Shown: positions 9,745-19,037, counted from the stretch's first letter. The stretch is DNA of 64,000 bases from Allobosea vaviloviae (GCF_001298265.1 NZ_LGSZ01000025.1:62001-126000), one strand, 5' to 3'. Numbers and translations are program-made. Notes: generated by a model not told the origin, from the sequence alone.

Positions 9745-11334
9745 TCAGCGCACGAACTTCAGGTCCAGCCCCTTGTAGAGCCCACAGCCATAGATGTTGT
9801 GGGCCTTGAACGGGGCGAGCCGCGCCGAGGCCGCGATCTTCATCGGCTCGTGATAGAGCGGCAGCCAGACGGCGGCCTCATGCACCTTCTTGAGCACCTC
9901 GCCATAGGCGGCGGCGCGATCGGCATCGTTCAGGGCCGTCATGCCCTTGCTCAGCAGCGCGTCGGTCTCGGCGTCCTTCCAGTTCATCCGGTTGGGCGTC
10001 GGCGCATTGGCCGAGGGGAAGTAGAGGTTCAGCGCGTCGCCGGCGGAGATGTAAGGGAAGCTCATCCCGAACATGTCGAATTCCTGCGTTGCCATCTTGC
10101 CCCAGGCGATCGTGGCATCGAAGAGCTGGACCCGCAGATCGACGCCGATCTTGCGCAGATCGCCCTGGATGGCTTCCATCAGCTTCTGCCAGGTCGAGCC
10201 GGTGAAGCCATAGACCACAGGCGAGAGCTTCTTGCCGTCCTTGGCGCGGAAACCGTCCGAGCCCTTCACCCAGCCGGCGGCGTCGAGGATTTTGTTGGCC
10301 TCGGCGACATTGGTCTTGATCGGGGTGACGGCCTTGTTCCAGTCCAGCGCCTCGCTCGAGATGTAGCTGTAGGCCGGCTCGACCTCGCCGAAATAGAGGT
10401 TCTCGGCGATTGCCTTCTGGTCCACCGCCATGACCATGGCCTTGCGCACGGCGGGATCGCTGACGCCCTCCTTGTCGATCTTGAAGCCGACGAAATAGGT
10501 CCAGAAGGCTTCCTTGGAGTCGACCAGCTTGAGATTCTTGTTGGCGCGGATCTGCGCCAGGCCGGAATAGGGCACGTATTGCGTGACCTGGCTCTGGCCG
10601 GTCATCACAGCGGCGAGGCGGGTGTTCTCCTCCGGCACGATGCGCCAGACAATCTCCTCGATCTGGGCGGCGCCTTTGTTCTCGTAGATCGGCGGGCCCC
10701 ATTTGTAGGCGGCGTGCTTCTTCAGGCGGAACTCGTTGCGCGGCTTCCAGTCACCCCAGCAATAAGGGCCGGTGCCGTTGAAACCCTTGACGCCGAAATC
10801 GGCGCCCAGTGCCTCTACATTGGCCTTGTCCATGATGACGGCGAAGCTCTGGGTGAGCTGGTAGAGCAATTCCGAGAAGGGCGCGGTCAGCTTGTACTCG
10901 ACGGTCGTGTCGTCGATGGCGACGATGTCGTCGACCTTGCCGGCGCGCCAGCGCACGGGCGAGCGCGTCGCCGGGTCGATCCAGCGTTTCATCGAATAGA
11001 CGACGTCCTGCGCGGTCAGCTTCTTGCCGTCGCAGAAGGAGACGTCGTTGCGCAGCTTGAAGGTGTAGGTCTTGCCGTCCGGCGACATCGACCAGGAGGT
11101 GGCGATGCCGGGCTTGATCGTCGCCATGTCGTGGTCGAGCGAGACCAGCGTGTCGGCCATCATGAAGATGACCTCGGAAGCCGCGCGCGCGGTCGAACGG
11201 TGCGGGTCGTAGCGGTCGCTGTCGACCTCGCGGACGATGGTGAGGCTGTTGTTCGAGCCTTGGGCCGCGACCGGCCCGGCAAGCGCCGCCAGCCCCAGCA
11301 GGGCGCCGGTGGCGATGGATGTCAGATGCTTCAC
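9745..11334 (-). CDS. ABC transporter substrate-binding protein, oligopeptide/dipeptide family (SBP_bac_5)
   Basis: This is the periplasmic binding protein (529 aa) of a DppA/OppA-type importer. A clear Sec signal peptide covers residues 1-24 and ends PVAAQG. LTIVREVDSDRYDPHRS opens the mature protein, and KTYTFKLRNDVSFCDGKKL is the usual family segment around residue 100. The start codon is GTG, placed by AGGGGAGA about 5 bases upstream. Family members bind peptides, opines, nickel-chelates, glutathione or xenobiotic amides, so the fold does not fix the ligand. The two permease genes lie directly upstream on the same strand. Confidence 0.93.
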   Translation of the reverse strand: MKHLTSIATGALLGLAALAGPVAAQGSNNSLTIVREVDSDRYDPHRSTARAASEVIFMMADTLVSLDHDMATIKPGIATSWSMSPDGKTYTFKLRNDVSFCDGKKLTAQDVVYSMKRWIDPATRSPVRWRAGKVDDIVAIDDTTVEYKLTAPFSELLYQLTQSFAVIMDKANVEALGADFGVKGFNGTGPYCWGDWKPRNEFRLKKHAAYKWGPPIYENKGAAQIEEIVWRIVPEENTRLAAVMTGQSQVTQYVPYSGLAQIRANKNLKLVDSKEAFWTYFVGFKIDKEGVSDPAVRKAMVMAVDQKAIAENLYFGEVEPAYSYISSEALDWNKAVTPIKTNVAEANKILDAAGWVKGSDGFRAKDGKKLSPVVYGFTGSTWQKLMEAIQGDLRKIGVDLRVQLFDATIAWGKMATQEFDMFGMSFPYISAGDALNLYFPSANAPTPNRMNWKDAETDALLSKGMTALNDADRAAAYGEVLKKVHEAAVWLPLYHEPMKIAASARLAPFKAHNIYGCGLYKGLDLKFVR

Positions 11335-11397
11335 GATCGTTCTCCCCTTTTTGTGTCACGTACCGTCAGATTTGGATCGACCTCGCTCCATTCGCGC

Positions 11398-11511
11398 CGT
11401 CATCCCGGACAAGCGGCAACGCCGCGCCGATCCGGGATCCATTCCGGAACCTCTCCGGCTGGCGCTCCGGAATGGATCCCGGGTCTTCGCTTCGCTGCGC
11501 CCGGGATGACC
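11398..11511. repeat. Intergenic palindromic repeat, copy 6 (GGGATCC type)
   Basis: It starts GTCATCCCGGACAAGCGG and ends CGCCCGGGATGAC. Inner arms GATCCGGGATCCATTCC and GGAATGGATCCCGGGTC pair with each other. It lies between the DppC-like permease and the binding-protein gene, within the operon. Confidence 0.86.
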
Positions 11512-11536
11512 GCGTGAAATGGGGCGCTTTGCTCAT

Positions 11537-12424
11537 TCACTGGTTGCGCATCCGCGGATCAAGCAGGTCGCGCAGGGCGTCGCCCAGCAGATTGACGCAG
11601 AGCACGATGGCGATGATCACAAGGCTTGGCAAAAGCGAGATATGCGGCGCGAAGAACAGCGCGTCGCGGCCGAGCGAAGCCATCATGCCGAGTTCCGCCT
11701 CCGGCGGACGCACGCCGAGCCCGAGGAAGGAGAGCGCCGCGCCGATCAAGATGATCTGGCCGAAGCGCAGGGTCATGAAAACGAAGACCGGCGACAGGCA
11801 GTTCAGCGCGAGGTAGCGCCAGATCAGCGTCCGGTCCGGCAGGCCCATGGCGCGGCCAGCCTCCATGTAGTCCTGCCCCATGATGACGATGGCGGCGCTG
11901 CGGGTGATGCGCGCAACATCGGGGATGGTTGCGATCGAGAGCGCGATCACGATCGCCGTCAGGCCGGGGCCGACGACGGCGGCCAGCGCCAGGCCGAGCA
12001 GGATCGCCGGGAAGGACAAGAGGATGTCGGCGGCGCGCATGATGTAGGGGTCGAGCCGGCGGTAATAGACGCCAAGCAGCGCGACCAGAGCGCCCAAGCC
12101 CCCGCCGATGACGATCGAGGCCAGGCCCATCACCAGCGTCAGCCGCGTGCCGTAGAGCAGGCGCGAGAGCATGTCGCGGCCCTGCCCATCCGTCCCGAGC
12201 CAGTGCTGCGGCAGCGAGCCCGCGCTCCAGACCGGCGGGATGAAGGGGCGGCGGGTGGTGTTGTAGGGGTCGAAGGGGGCGAGCCAGGGAGCAAACAGCG
12301 CCGCCAGCACGATCAGCAGCAGCAGGACCGCCGCCAGCAAAGCGAGCTTGTCGCGCAGGATGCGGCGGCCGAAGGCGGCGAGCGGGCGGCTGGCGACGGG
12401 GGCGGTGACGGCGATGTCAGCCAT
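11537..12424 (-). CDS. ABC transporter permease, DppC/OppC type
   Basis: This inner-membrane permease (295 aa) has the N-terminal extension and one early transmembrane helix (about residues 25-50, LLAAVLLLLIVLAALFAPWL) typical of DppC proteins, then the periplasmic LGTDGQGRDMLSRLLYGTR signature and five further helices. The ATPase-contact loop is EAGRAMGLPDRTLIWRYLALN. The start is set at MADIAV because the frame further upstream only reads through the dppB-like gene. It overlaps that gene by 8 bases, so the two are translationally coupled. Confidence 0.92.
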   Translation of the reverse strand: MADIAVTAPVASRPLAAFGRRILRDKLALLAAVLLLLIVLAALFAPWLAPFDPYNTTRRPFIPPVWSAGSLPQHWLGTDGQGRDMLSRLLYGTRLTLVMGLASIVIGGGLGALVALLGVYYRRLDPYIMRAADILLSFPAILLGLALAAVVGPGLTAIVIALSIATIPDVARITRSAAIVIMGQDYMEAGRAMGLPDRTLIWRYLALNCLSPVFVFMTLRFGQIILIGAALSFLGLGVRPPEAELGMMASLGRDALFFAPHISLLPSLVIIAIVLCVNLLGDALRDLLDPRMRNQ

Positions 12425-13361
12425 GTTTGTCCACCCGCGGATCGAGCACGGCATAGAGCATGTCGACGATGAGATTGATGATGAGGAAGGCCAGCGCCAG
12501 CACCAGGATCGCGCCCTGCGCCAGCGGAAAATCACTCGCCAGGATCGCGCCCACGGCGAGCCGGCCGACACCGGGCCAAGAATAGATCGTCTCGGTGACG
12601 ACGGCGCCGCCGAGGAGATAGCCGGCCTGAAGACCGATCAGCGTCACCACCGGGATCAGCGCGTTGCGCAGGACATGGCGCAGCACCACGGCGCGCTCCG
12701 AGAGCCCCTTGGCGCGGGCGGTGCGGACATGGTCGGCGCTCAGCACCTCCAGCGCGGCCGTGCGGGTCATCCGCGCGATCGGGCCGATGAAGACGAGGCC
12801 GAGCGTCAGTGCCGGCAGGGCGATGGCCGCGAGCCCCTCAACGCTCCAGAGCGGCCCGCCGCGGCCGATGAACGGCAGCAGCCCCCAGTGGTAGCCGATG
12901 TATTGCATCAGGATCAGGCCGATGAAGAACACGGGCGTCGAGACGCCGGCGACCGAGATCGCGATCACGACCCGGTCGAGCAGGCGGCCGCGATAGACCG
13001 CCGCGATGGTGCCGAGCGCGATGCCCAGCGGCACGGCCCAGATCAGGCAGGCAAACATCAGTTCGGCGGTGGGGCCGATTGCCTCGCCGAGTTCGGCGAT
13101 GACACTGGTGTTGGAGATCAGCGAGACGCCGAGATCGCCCTGCAGCACGCGGGCGAGATAGATGCCGAACTGCACGAAGATCGGCCGGTCGAGGCCGAGA
13201 TCCCGACGGATCTGCTCGACCAGTTCGGGGCTCGCGGTCGGCCCGGCGACGATGGCGGCAGGGTCGGCCGGCACCAGTTGCAGCAGCAGGAAGCCGAACA
13301 GCAGCACGCCGAGCAGCACCGGCACCGACATGGCGACGCGCTGGGCGATGTGGTTCAGCAT
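12417..13361 (-). CDS. ABC transporter permease, DppB/OppB type
   Basis: This inner-membrane permease (314 aa) starts MLNHIAQRVAMSVPVLLGVL, the usual first helix of DppB proteins. It contains the LGLDRPIFVQFGIYLARVLQGDLGVS segment and the C-terminal VVTETIYSWPGVGRLAVGAI stretch. The ATPase-coupling loop is RTARAKGLSERAVVLRHVLRN. The frame is open to 13439, but those extra codons are only a translated repeat element. It pairs with the DppC-like permease. No ATP-binding subunit gene occurs in this cluster. Confidence 0.92.
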   Translation of the reverse strand: MLNHIAQRVAMSVPVLLGVLLFGFLLLQLVPADPAAIVAGPTASPELVEQIRRDLGLDRPIFVQFGIYLARVLQGDLGVSLISNTSVIAELGEAIGPTAELMFACLIWAVPLGIALGTIAAVYRGRLLDRVVIAISVAGVSTPVFFIGLILMQYIGYHWGLLPFIGRGGPLWSVEGLAAIALPALTLGLVFIGPIARMTRTAALEVLSADHVRTARAKGLSERAVVLRHVLRNALIPVVTLIGLQAGYLLGGAVVTETIYSWPGVGRLAVGAILASDFPLAQGAILVLALAFLIINLIVDMLYAVLDPRVDKHG

Positions 13362-13399
13362 GGGCGAGCGCCGCTCATCGCTTTGTCTCGGAAACGCAT

Positions 13400-13501
13400 C
13401 GTCGTCCCGGACGCAGCGAAGCGGAGATCCGGGATCCATGCCTGAGCCGTTCCGGAATGGGTCCCGGATCGGCGCGGCTGCGCCGCTTGTCCGGGATGAC
13501 G
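13400..13501. repeat. Intergenic palindromic repeat, copy 7 (GGGATCC type)
   Basis: It starts CGTCGTCCCGGACGCAGCG and ends TTGTCCGGGATGACG; the first arm has GTCGT instead of the usual GTCAT. Inner arms are GATCCGGGATCCATGCC and a decayed GGAATGGGTCCCGGATC. It lies between the YtcJ-type amidohydrolase and the DppB-like permease genes. Confidence 0.85.
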
Positions 13502-13545
13502 GGGAGGTTCCCTGCCAAACACCAACAACGCCGGGATCACACTCA

Positions 13546-15171
13546 TCACGCTCCCGCCTCGTACACCACCTTGCCCGCGATGATCGTCATGTCGCAGCGG
13601 GTTTCGTGCAAGAGCTGTTCCGGCGTCGCCTGAGACAGGTCGCGCGAGAAGATCGCGACGTCGGCGGCCATTCCCGGCAGGAGGCGGCCGCGACTCTCTT
13701 CGCAGCGGTTCACATAGGCGCCGAACTCGGTGTAGGCGGAGATGACCTCGTCGATCGTCAGGGTCTGGTCCGGCGAAATCACCGTGCCGCGCGCGGTCTT
13801 GCGGGTCAGCATGGTGTAGATGTTGGGCCAGATATTCGCGTCGCAGACCGGCGCATCGGAGGAGGCGGCGGGCTTCAGCCCGGCTTCGATCCAATCCCGC
13901 ATCGGATAGCAGGCGTCGACGCGCTCGGCCTCCAGCACCGAGAGATAGAGATCGCCGAAATCATAGATGAAGACCGGCTGCGGCACGGGCTCGATGCCGA
14001 GCCGGACCATGCGGGCGATCTGCTCCTTCGAGTTGAAGCCGCAATGCTCGATGCGGTGGCGGCGATCAGGATCGGGGTGATCGTTCAGCCCGTTTTCCAT
14101 CGCGTTCAGCGTCTGCTCGATCGCGGCATCGCCGATGGCATGCACCGCGAGCTGATAGCCCTTGGCGTGGTAGTCGCGGGTCAGCGCGTCCATCTCGGCA
14201 TCGGTCAGGCAGAAGATGCCCTTCGTCTCCGGCTCGCCGAGATAGGGCAGGCTCATCGCCGCAGTGCGCCCGCCGGCCGAGCCATCGGTAAAGATCTTGA
14301 CCGGGCCGACGCTGAGCCAGTCGTCGCCTGCTCCCGTCACCAGCCCGTCGGCGAAGCACTGCTCGACGATGCCGTTATGTCCGCCGAGCAGGCACATATT
14401 GGTGCGCACCGGCAGGCGGCCCGTGCGCTGCGCCGTGCGGTAGGCCGCGACCTCGCGGTAGCGCGAGCGCATGCCCACTGCGGCATCCATGACCGAGGTG
14501 ATGCCGAACGAGTTGCAATAGCGCCCTGCCCGCTCGATCGCCGCGACGAGCTCCTCGTCGCTCGGATCGGGGATGACCTGCTTGATCGCGTCGCGGCCGT
14601 TCTCGGCCATCAGCCCGGTGAGCACACCATTGACCTGCTCGATCGCGCCGCCGGCGGGAACGGGGGTCTTCTCGTCGACGCCGGCGAGCTTCAGCGCCAG
14701 CGAGTTGGCGACGGAGAGATGGCCGCAGGCGCGCACGATGTAGACGGGGTTGTTCGGCGCGGCGCGGTCGAGCTCCGTGCGATGCGGATGGCGCTTCACG
14801 TCGAGCTCGAAATGGTCGTAGCCGCGCGCCAGGATCCATTCGCCGGGTTTCGCCTTGGCCGCCGCCTGCGCGATCATCTCCAGCAGACCGTCGAGCGTGC
14901 GCACGAAGCGCGGCCGGATATCGAGCTCCTTCATCGTCAACCCGAGCGGCAGCAGATGCAGATGCGCCTCGTAGAGGCCAGGCGTCGCCATGCGGCCGGC
15001 AAGCTCGATCACCTTCGTGCCCGGGCCGATCAGCGGCGCCATATCGGCGGGTGTGCCCGTCGCCAGAACCTTGCCCGCCCAGAGCGCGACAGCCGAGGCG
15101 TAACCCTCCTTCAGCCCGAGATAGACTGGACCGTTCTGGAGAATAAGATCGGCATGCGGCAGGCTAGGCAT
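13546..15171 (-). CDS. Amidohydrolase family protein, YtcJ/NfdA type (Amidohydro_3)
   Basis: This is a metal-dependent hydrolase (541 aa) of the branch that includes N-substituted formamide deformylase. It has the HxH pair in YEAHLHLLPLG, the long insert GEWILARGYDHFEL, VKIFTDGSAGGRTAAMS, and the later histidines in QLAVHAIGDAAIEQTL and HRIEHCG; the C-terminus folds back as GMAADVAIFSRDL. The ATG at 15171 is chosen because GGAGGA lies 9 bases upstream; an in-frame start at 15195 has no such signal. It is the first gene of a leftward set with an ABC importer and a second amidohydrolase, so it probably performs one of two hydrolytic steps on an imported amide. Confidence 0.9.
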   Translation of the reverse strand: MPSLPHADLILQNGPVYLGLKEGYASAVALWAGKVLATGTPADMAPLIGPGTKVIELAGRMATPGLYEAHLHLLPLGLTMKELDIRPRFVRTLDGLLEMIAQAAAKAKPGEWILARGYDHFELDVKRHPHRTELDRAAPNNPVYIVRACGHLSVANSLALKLAGVDEKTPVPAGGAIEQVNGVLTGLMAENGRDAIKQVIPDPSDEELVAAIERAGRYCNSFGITSVMDAAVGMRSRYREVAAYRTAQRTGRLPVRTNMCLLGGHNGIVEQCFADGLVTGAGDDWLSVGPVKIFTDGSAGGRTAAMSLPYLGEPETKGIFCLTDAEMDALTRDYHAKGYQLAVHAIGDAAIEQTLNAMENGLNDHPDPDRRHRIEHCGFNSKEQIARMVRLGIEPVPQPVFIYDFGDLYLSVLEAERVDACYPMRDWIEAGLKPAASSDAPVCDANIWPNIYTMLTRKTARGTVISPDQTLTIDEVISAYTEFGAYVNRCEESRGRLLPGMAADVAIFSRDLSQATPEQLLHETRCDMTIIAGKVVYEAGA

Positions 15172-15480
15172 GGAATTAGTTCCTCCGGGAACCAATTCAT
15201 GGCATCAAAAAAATCCCCGGGCAATCGCAGGCGGGGCGCAAAACGCGGCAGGGTGGTGCTGAAGAGATGGGCAGCATCGCGCGTGCTCGCTCGCTGAGCA
15301 AGGCCGGCTCCGATGACGCTGCGAGAGATTGGGAATGGCGCCTATCGCATCCGTTTTGATAAAAGGCATGTAGTTTTCTGAATATGACCCTTCATTTTTT
15401 GGATTCTAAAACCCATTATCACAGAGAAAGGGGATCCGTTTTAGCCAAGACCCACGACGCGAGGCGATGAATATCTTATT
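15172..15480. other. Non-coding stretch at a change in base composition
   Basis: No convincing gene. From about 15350 the sequence becomes visibly richer in A and T (runs such as TTTTTT and AAAAGG), unlike the surrounding chromosome. It separates the amidohydrolase cluster from the GIY-YIG gene and is the likely left edge of a small acquired segment that ends near the tRNA-Thr. Confidence 0.5.
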
Positions 15481-16404
15481 CTATAGATCGAAAACTAGGC
15501 CTAGTTGCGCATCTTGCCATTCCTTGAGTGTCTGATTGGTCCGAACTAGACGCCAAGCTGTCCTGCCATTGGTATTGCGGTTGGTGATCACCGCCGCTGC
15601 CGCGCTCGCACTAGGGAATGCGACATCCTCGGCAAACTCTAGAAATTGGGGGTCAGCGCTCGGGACGATGCGATTGTCCTTGATGAGCTGCTGACGAAGC
15701 GGGCCATAACCATTCGATACAAAGTCACTCTTGGTCGTTGCTCGTGAACCGGCAAGGACCGTGAATTCACCATCAAGCTCGATTGCCCGAGCCTCGTAGC
15801 CGTGCTTGCTGCTCGCGAGCACTAGCTCCAGCGAAGATGCGGTCGCCGGAGCGCTCACGGGGATACTGTCGCTGAATGTAGGTTTGGCCTTAGGCCGCAG
15901 AAAGTCAAATCCAACAACAGGAAGAACGACTTGCACCTGCGAAATGAAGAACTCCATGTCAGCGATATCGCTCTCTGGTAAAGCCTTCGGGCTCGGCTCG
16001 TTGCCGTTGGCTACATTGGCGCGATCTGCCTGCTTCGTGAGATCGATGAACCGGTTCTCAAGGTAGCGAACGTGAGCCTTCGTCAGGTTCATGTCCTTGG
16101 AGGTCACCAAGCAAGCACGATTCCAGAAATCCTTGGCTGAGTCCTTGGCGTGCGACTTGATGCGATCGACAACGCTGTCTCCCTCACCAATGTAGACTCG
16201 AGACTTTGTGGGCTGCTCGGGATCGTCACCGACAAGGAAATATACGCCCGTCCTGCTTGCCTCATCACGTTGAAGAGCATCGCCTAGCCGGGACCGGGGC
16301 GCGACAAGCACATGACCGGTCCAGTTCATGATTTCTGCGGTTAGTACCCCAGTAGGCGAACCGTCAACGAGATATAGCCTCACGCTTAGACCAAGAACCG
16401 TCAT
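15481..16404 (-). CDS. GIY-YIG nuclease family protein with C-terminal DUF4357-like domain
   Basis: This is a 307-residue protein. GVYFLVGDD (53-61) and VYIGEGDSVVDRIKSH (70-85) are the GIY and YIG strands of a GIY-YIG endonuclease-like domain, with a plausible metal ligand at Glu116. Residues 195-307 resemble DUF4357, ending TAWRLVRTNQTLKEWQ. Proteins with this pairing are widespread, single-gene and of unknown role; homing, restriction and repair have all been suggested for relatives. Codon use is less GC-biased than in its neighbours. It stands alone beside a tRNA gene in a low-GC patch, which points to horizontal gain. No partner methylase or toxin gene is next to it. Confidence 0.82.
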   Translation of the reverse strand: MTVLGLSVRLYLVDGSPTGVLTAEIMNWTGHVLVAPRSRLGDALQRDEASRTGVYFLVGDDPEQPTKSRVYIGEGDSVVDRIKSHAKDSAKDFWNRACLVTSKDMNLTKAHVRYLENRFIDLTKQADRANVANGNEPSPKALPESDIADMEFFISQVQVVLPVVGFDFLRPKAKPTFSDSIPVSAPATASSLELVLASSKHGYEARAIELDGEFTVLAGSRATTKSDFVSNGYGPLRQQLIKDNRIVPSADPQFLEFAEDVAFPSASAAAAVITNRNTNGRTAWRLVRTNQTLKEWQDAQLGLVFDL

Positions 16405-16643
16405 TCCAGACCTCTGTGGCTCAAACCCGGCATTGCGACTTCGAACGACAGCGATGGACCTTTACCGGCCCTTTTGAAAGGCCGGCAGCAAAACTTGTAG
16501 GCCAAGCGCCCGGCAAGGATTGTTGAAGAGGAAGCCCGAGGGCGATGGTGATACTGGACATGCGGATGACCCCGAGCATAACCCAGGGCGTCGAATGTCA
16601 GGACCTAAAGACCTGACTTTGGGGCAAAATTTAAGAGAAGGAG

Positions 16644-16719
16644 TGGTGCCGCTTGAGGGATTCGAACCCCCGACCCCCTCATTACGAATGAGGTGCTCTA
16701 CCAGCTGAGCTAAAGCGGC
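16644..16719 (-). tRNA. tRNA-Thr (anticodon CGU)
   Basis: Read on the minus strand, the gene starts GCCGCTTTAGCTCAGCTGG and ends with an encoded CCA (16644-16646). The acceptor stem pairs GCCGCTT with AAGCGGC. The anticodon stem CCTCA/TGAGG frames the loop TTCGTAA, giving anticodon CGU, which reads ACG (Thr). The T arm contains GGTTCGAATCC. The length is 76 nt and no intron is seen. The 3' end faces the low-GC GIY-YIG segment, the usual side for integration at tRNA genes, although I found no second copy of the tRNA 3' end. Confidence 0.97.
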
Positions 16720-16865
16720 GACGCGGCAGCCTCTACCAGCCCGGCCGATTCTTGGCAAGGCGAGTTCTTGGCAAGGCGATGGCGCGGGCTCGCGCCGGAA
16801 ACCCCGGCTTTTTCGTCCGCCCCCCTGCTTTCGTCCGTCCGCGCCGGCGTCAGTCCGCCCTTGTG

Positions 16866-17816
16866 TCAGTCCTTGCGCAGCTTCTCCGTCTCGGGCTTTT
16901 CCTGGCCGAGCGCGACGATGCCGCGGCGGATGGCGCGGGTGCGGGTGAAGTGCTTGTGCAGGGTGTCGCCGTCGCCGAAGCGGATGGCGCGGGTCAGCAC
17001 CGCGAGATCCTCGCTGAAGCGGCCGAGCATCTCCAGCACTGCATCCTTGTTGTGCAGGAAGACGTCGCGCCACATCGTCGGGTCGGAGGCCGCGATGCGG
17101 GTGAAATCGCGGAAGCCGCCGGCCGAGAACTTGATCACCTCCGACTGCGTCACCGCCGCCAGATCCTCCGCCGTGCCGACGATGTTGTAGGCGATCAGAT
17201 GCGGCAGATGGCTGGTGACGGCGAGCACCAGATCATGATGGCTCGCCGTCATGATCTCGACGATCGCGCCCATGCCCTCCCAGAACTGGCGGGTGCGGGC
17301 GATCGCCGTCTCGTGCGTGCCCTCGGGCGGCGTCAGGATGCACCAGCGGTTGAGGAACAGGCTCGGGAAACCGGCATCGGGGCCGGAGTTCTCGGTACCG
17401 GCGACGGGGTGGGCCGGGACGAAATGCACGCCCTCGGGCAGATGCGGCAGCACCGCCTCGACCACGGATTTCTTGACCGAACCGACATCCGACAGGATTG
17501 CGCCCGGCTTCAACGCCGAGGCGATCTCGGCCGCGACCGTGCCGCAGGCGCCCACCGGCACGCAGAGCACGATGTGGTCGGCGTCGCGCACGGCCTCGGC
17601 CGCCGTCTCCGCAACCTCATGGCCGAGGCCGAGTTCGCGGGCGCGCTGGCGCACGGCCTCGTCGCGGTCATAGAGGAGGACGCGCCCGGCGAGGTTCAGG
17701 TCCTTCGCCGCACGGGCGATCGACGAGCCGATCAGGCCGATGCCGATGATCGCGAGACGCCCGAACAGCGGCTCGTCACGGCGCGGGGCGAAGCTCTGCG
17801 GAACGGGCGCCATCAT
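16866..17816 (-). CDS. tyrA: Prephenate/arogenate dehydrogenase
   Basis: This NAD(P)-dependent dehydrogenase of tyrosine synthesis (316 aa) carries out oxidative decarboxylation of prephenate or arogenate. The Rossmann motif [14 protein letters not shown] is at 23-36. [19 protein letters not shown] and [18 protein letters not shown] are the TyrA substrate-site signatures, the latter including the conserved His. [12 protein letters not shown] marks the start of the C-terminal helical dimer domain. Its ATG overlaps the stop codon of hisC in an ATGA arrangement, so the two are coupled. No ACT domain is present, so feedback control by tyrosine through such a domain is unlikely. Confidence 0.94.
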   Translation of the reverse strand: MMAPVPQSFAPRRDEPLFGRLAIIGIGLIGSSIARAAKDLNLAGRVLLYDRDEAVRQRARELGLGHEVAETAAEAVRDADHIVLCVPVGACGTVAAEIASALKPGAILSDVGSVKKSVVEAVLPHLPEGVHFVPAHPVAGTENSGPDAGFPSLFLNRWCILTPPEGTHETAIARTRQFWEGMGAIVEIMTASHHDLVLAVTSHLPHLIAYNIVGTAEDLAAVTQSEVIKFSAGGFRDFTRIAASDPTMWRDVFLHNKDAVLEMLGRFSEDLAVLTRAIRFGDGDTLHKHFTRTRAIRRGIVALGQEKPETEKLRKD

Positions 17817-18913
17817 GCCGCCAGGAATTCGCCGAGCGCCGCGACGACGAGGCGGTTCTGCTCCTGCGTGCCGATGGTCATGCGCAGCGCGCCCGGCAGA
17901 CCGTAGGAGCCGACGCCGCGCAGGATCAGGCCGCGCTGTGTCAGGAAGGCGTCCGCCTCCTTCGCCGTCTTGCCCGGCGTCGTCGGAAAATGGATCAGGA
18001 GGAAGTTGCCGACCGAAGGGGTGACGGTCAGGCCGAGCTTTTCCAGCTCGGCGGTGGTCCAGGCCAGCCATGTGTCGTTGTGCTCGATGGCGGCCGCGAC
18101 ATGGGCCTCGTCGGCGATGGCCGCAGCACCGGCCTCTATCGCCGCGCCGTTGACGTTGAACGGGCCGCGGATGCGCTCGAGCGCGTCGATGATGTGAGCG
18201 GGGCCGTACATCCAGCCGATGCGCAGATTGGCGAGGCCGTAGATCTTCGAGAAGGTGCGCGTCATCACGACGTTCTCGCTCTCGGCGACGAGTTCGAGGC
18301 CCGAGGCGTAGTCGTTGCGGCGGACATATTCGGCATAGGCCGCATCCAGCACCAGCAACACGTCGGCGGGCAGCCCGGCATGCAGGCGCTTGACCTCGTC
18401 GAAGGGCAGATAGGTGCCGGTCGGGTTGTTGGGATTGGCGAGGAAGACGATCTTCGTGCGCGGCGTCACCGCGGCGAGGATGGCATCGACATCGGCTGTG
18501 AAGTTCGTCTCGTCGACGACGACGGGCTTGCCGCCCGCCGCCAGGATGGCGATGCGGTAGACGAGGAAGCCGTGCTGCGTGAAGACGCCCTCGTCGCCAT
18601 CGCCGAGATAGGCCTTGGTGATGAGTTGGAGCAATTCGTCCGAGCCGGTGCCGCAGAGGATGCGGCCGGCGTCGAGGCCGTAGCGGCTGGCAATCGCCTC
18701 GCGCAGCTTGGTCGAGGAGCCGTCCGGGTAGAGTTCGAGCTTGCCGGCGATCCTGCCATAGGCCTCGACCGCCTTGGGGCTCGGGCCGAGCGGGGTCTCG
18801 TTGGAGGAGAGCTTGTGCAGCTTGACGCCGGCGGGAGCGGCCGACTTGCCGGGAACATAGGCCTCGATGTCGAGGACGCCGGGACGGGGCATGGGGCGGG
18901 AGGCTGCGGACAT
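17813..18913 (-). CDS. hisC: Histidinol-phosphate aminotransferase
   Basis: This is a PLP-dependent class I/II aminotransferase (366 aa). [13 protein letters not shown] is the HisC N-terminal signature. The PLP-binding lysine is Lys223 in [16 protein letters not shown], and [12 protein letters not shown] carries the conserved Asn. The C-terminal arginine that binds substrate phosphate/carboxylate is in [11 protein letters not shown]. Its place between chorismate mutase and tyrA suggests a broad-specificity enzyme serving histidine and aromatic amino acid synthesis, as in other bacteria with this order; that dual role is inferred. Confidence 0.94.
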   Translation of the reverse strand: MSAASRPMPRPGVLDIEAYVPGKSAAPAGVKLHKLSSNETPLGPSPKAVEAYGRIAGKLELYPDGSSTKLREAIASRYGLDAGRILCGTGSDELLQLITKAYLGDGDEGVFTQHGFLVYRIAILAAGGKPVVVDETNFTADVDAILAAVTPRTKIVFLANPNNPTGTYLPFDEVKRLHAGLPADVLLVLDAAYAEYVRRNDYASGLELVAESENVVMTRTFSKIYGLANLRIGWMYGPAHIIDALERIRGPFNVNGAAIEAGAAAIADEAHVAAAIEHNDTWLAWTTAELEKLGLTVTPSVGNFLLIHFPTTPGKTAKEADAFLTQRGLILRGVGSYGLPGALRMTIGTQEQNRLVVAALGEFLAA

Positions 18914-18944
18914 GGTCTCGGCTTTCGGGTTCTATCCCCGCGCA

Positions 18945-19037
18945 GTCATCCCGGACGGAGCGAAGCGGAGATCCGGGATCCATGCCTGAACGGTTCCGGC
19001 ATGGATCCCGGGTCTCCCTACGGTCGCCCGGGATGAC
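18945..19037. repeat. Intergenic palindromic repeat, copy 8 (GGGATCC type)
   Basis: It starts GTCATCCCGGACGGAGCG and ends GTCGCCCGGGATGACGG. The inner arms GATCCGGGATCCATGCC and GGCATGGATCCCGGGTC are perfectly paired. It lies inside the leftward chorismate mutase-hisC-tyrA group. Confidence 0.88.

Noticed and set aside
15172-16719. Genomic island with att sites at tRNA-Thr
   Set aside because: No direct repeat of the tRNA 3' end and no integrase gene are visible, so only a compositional anomaly is reported.
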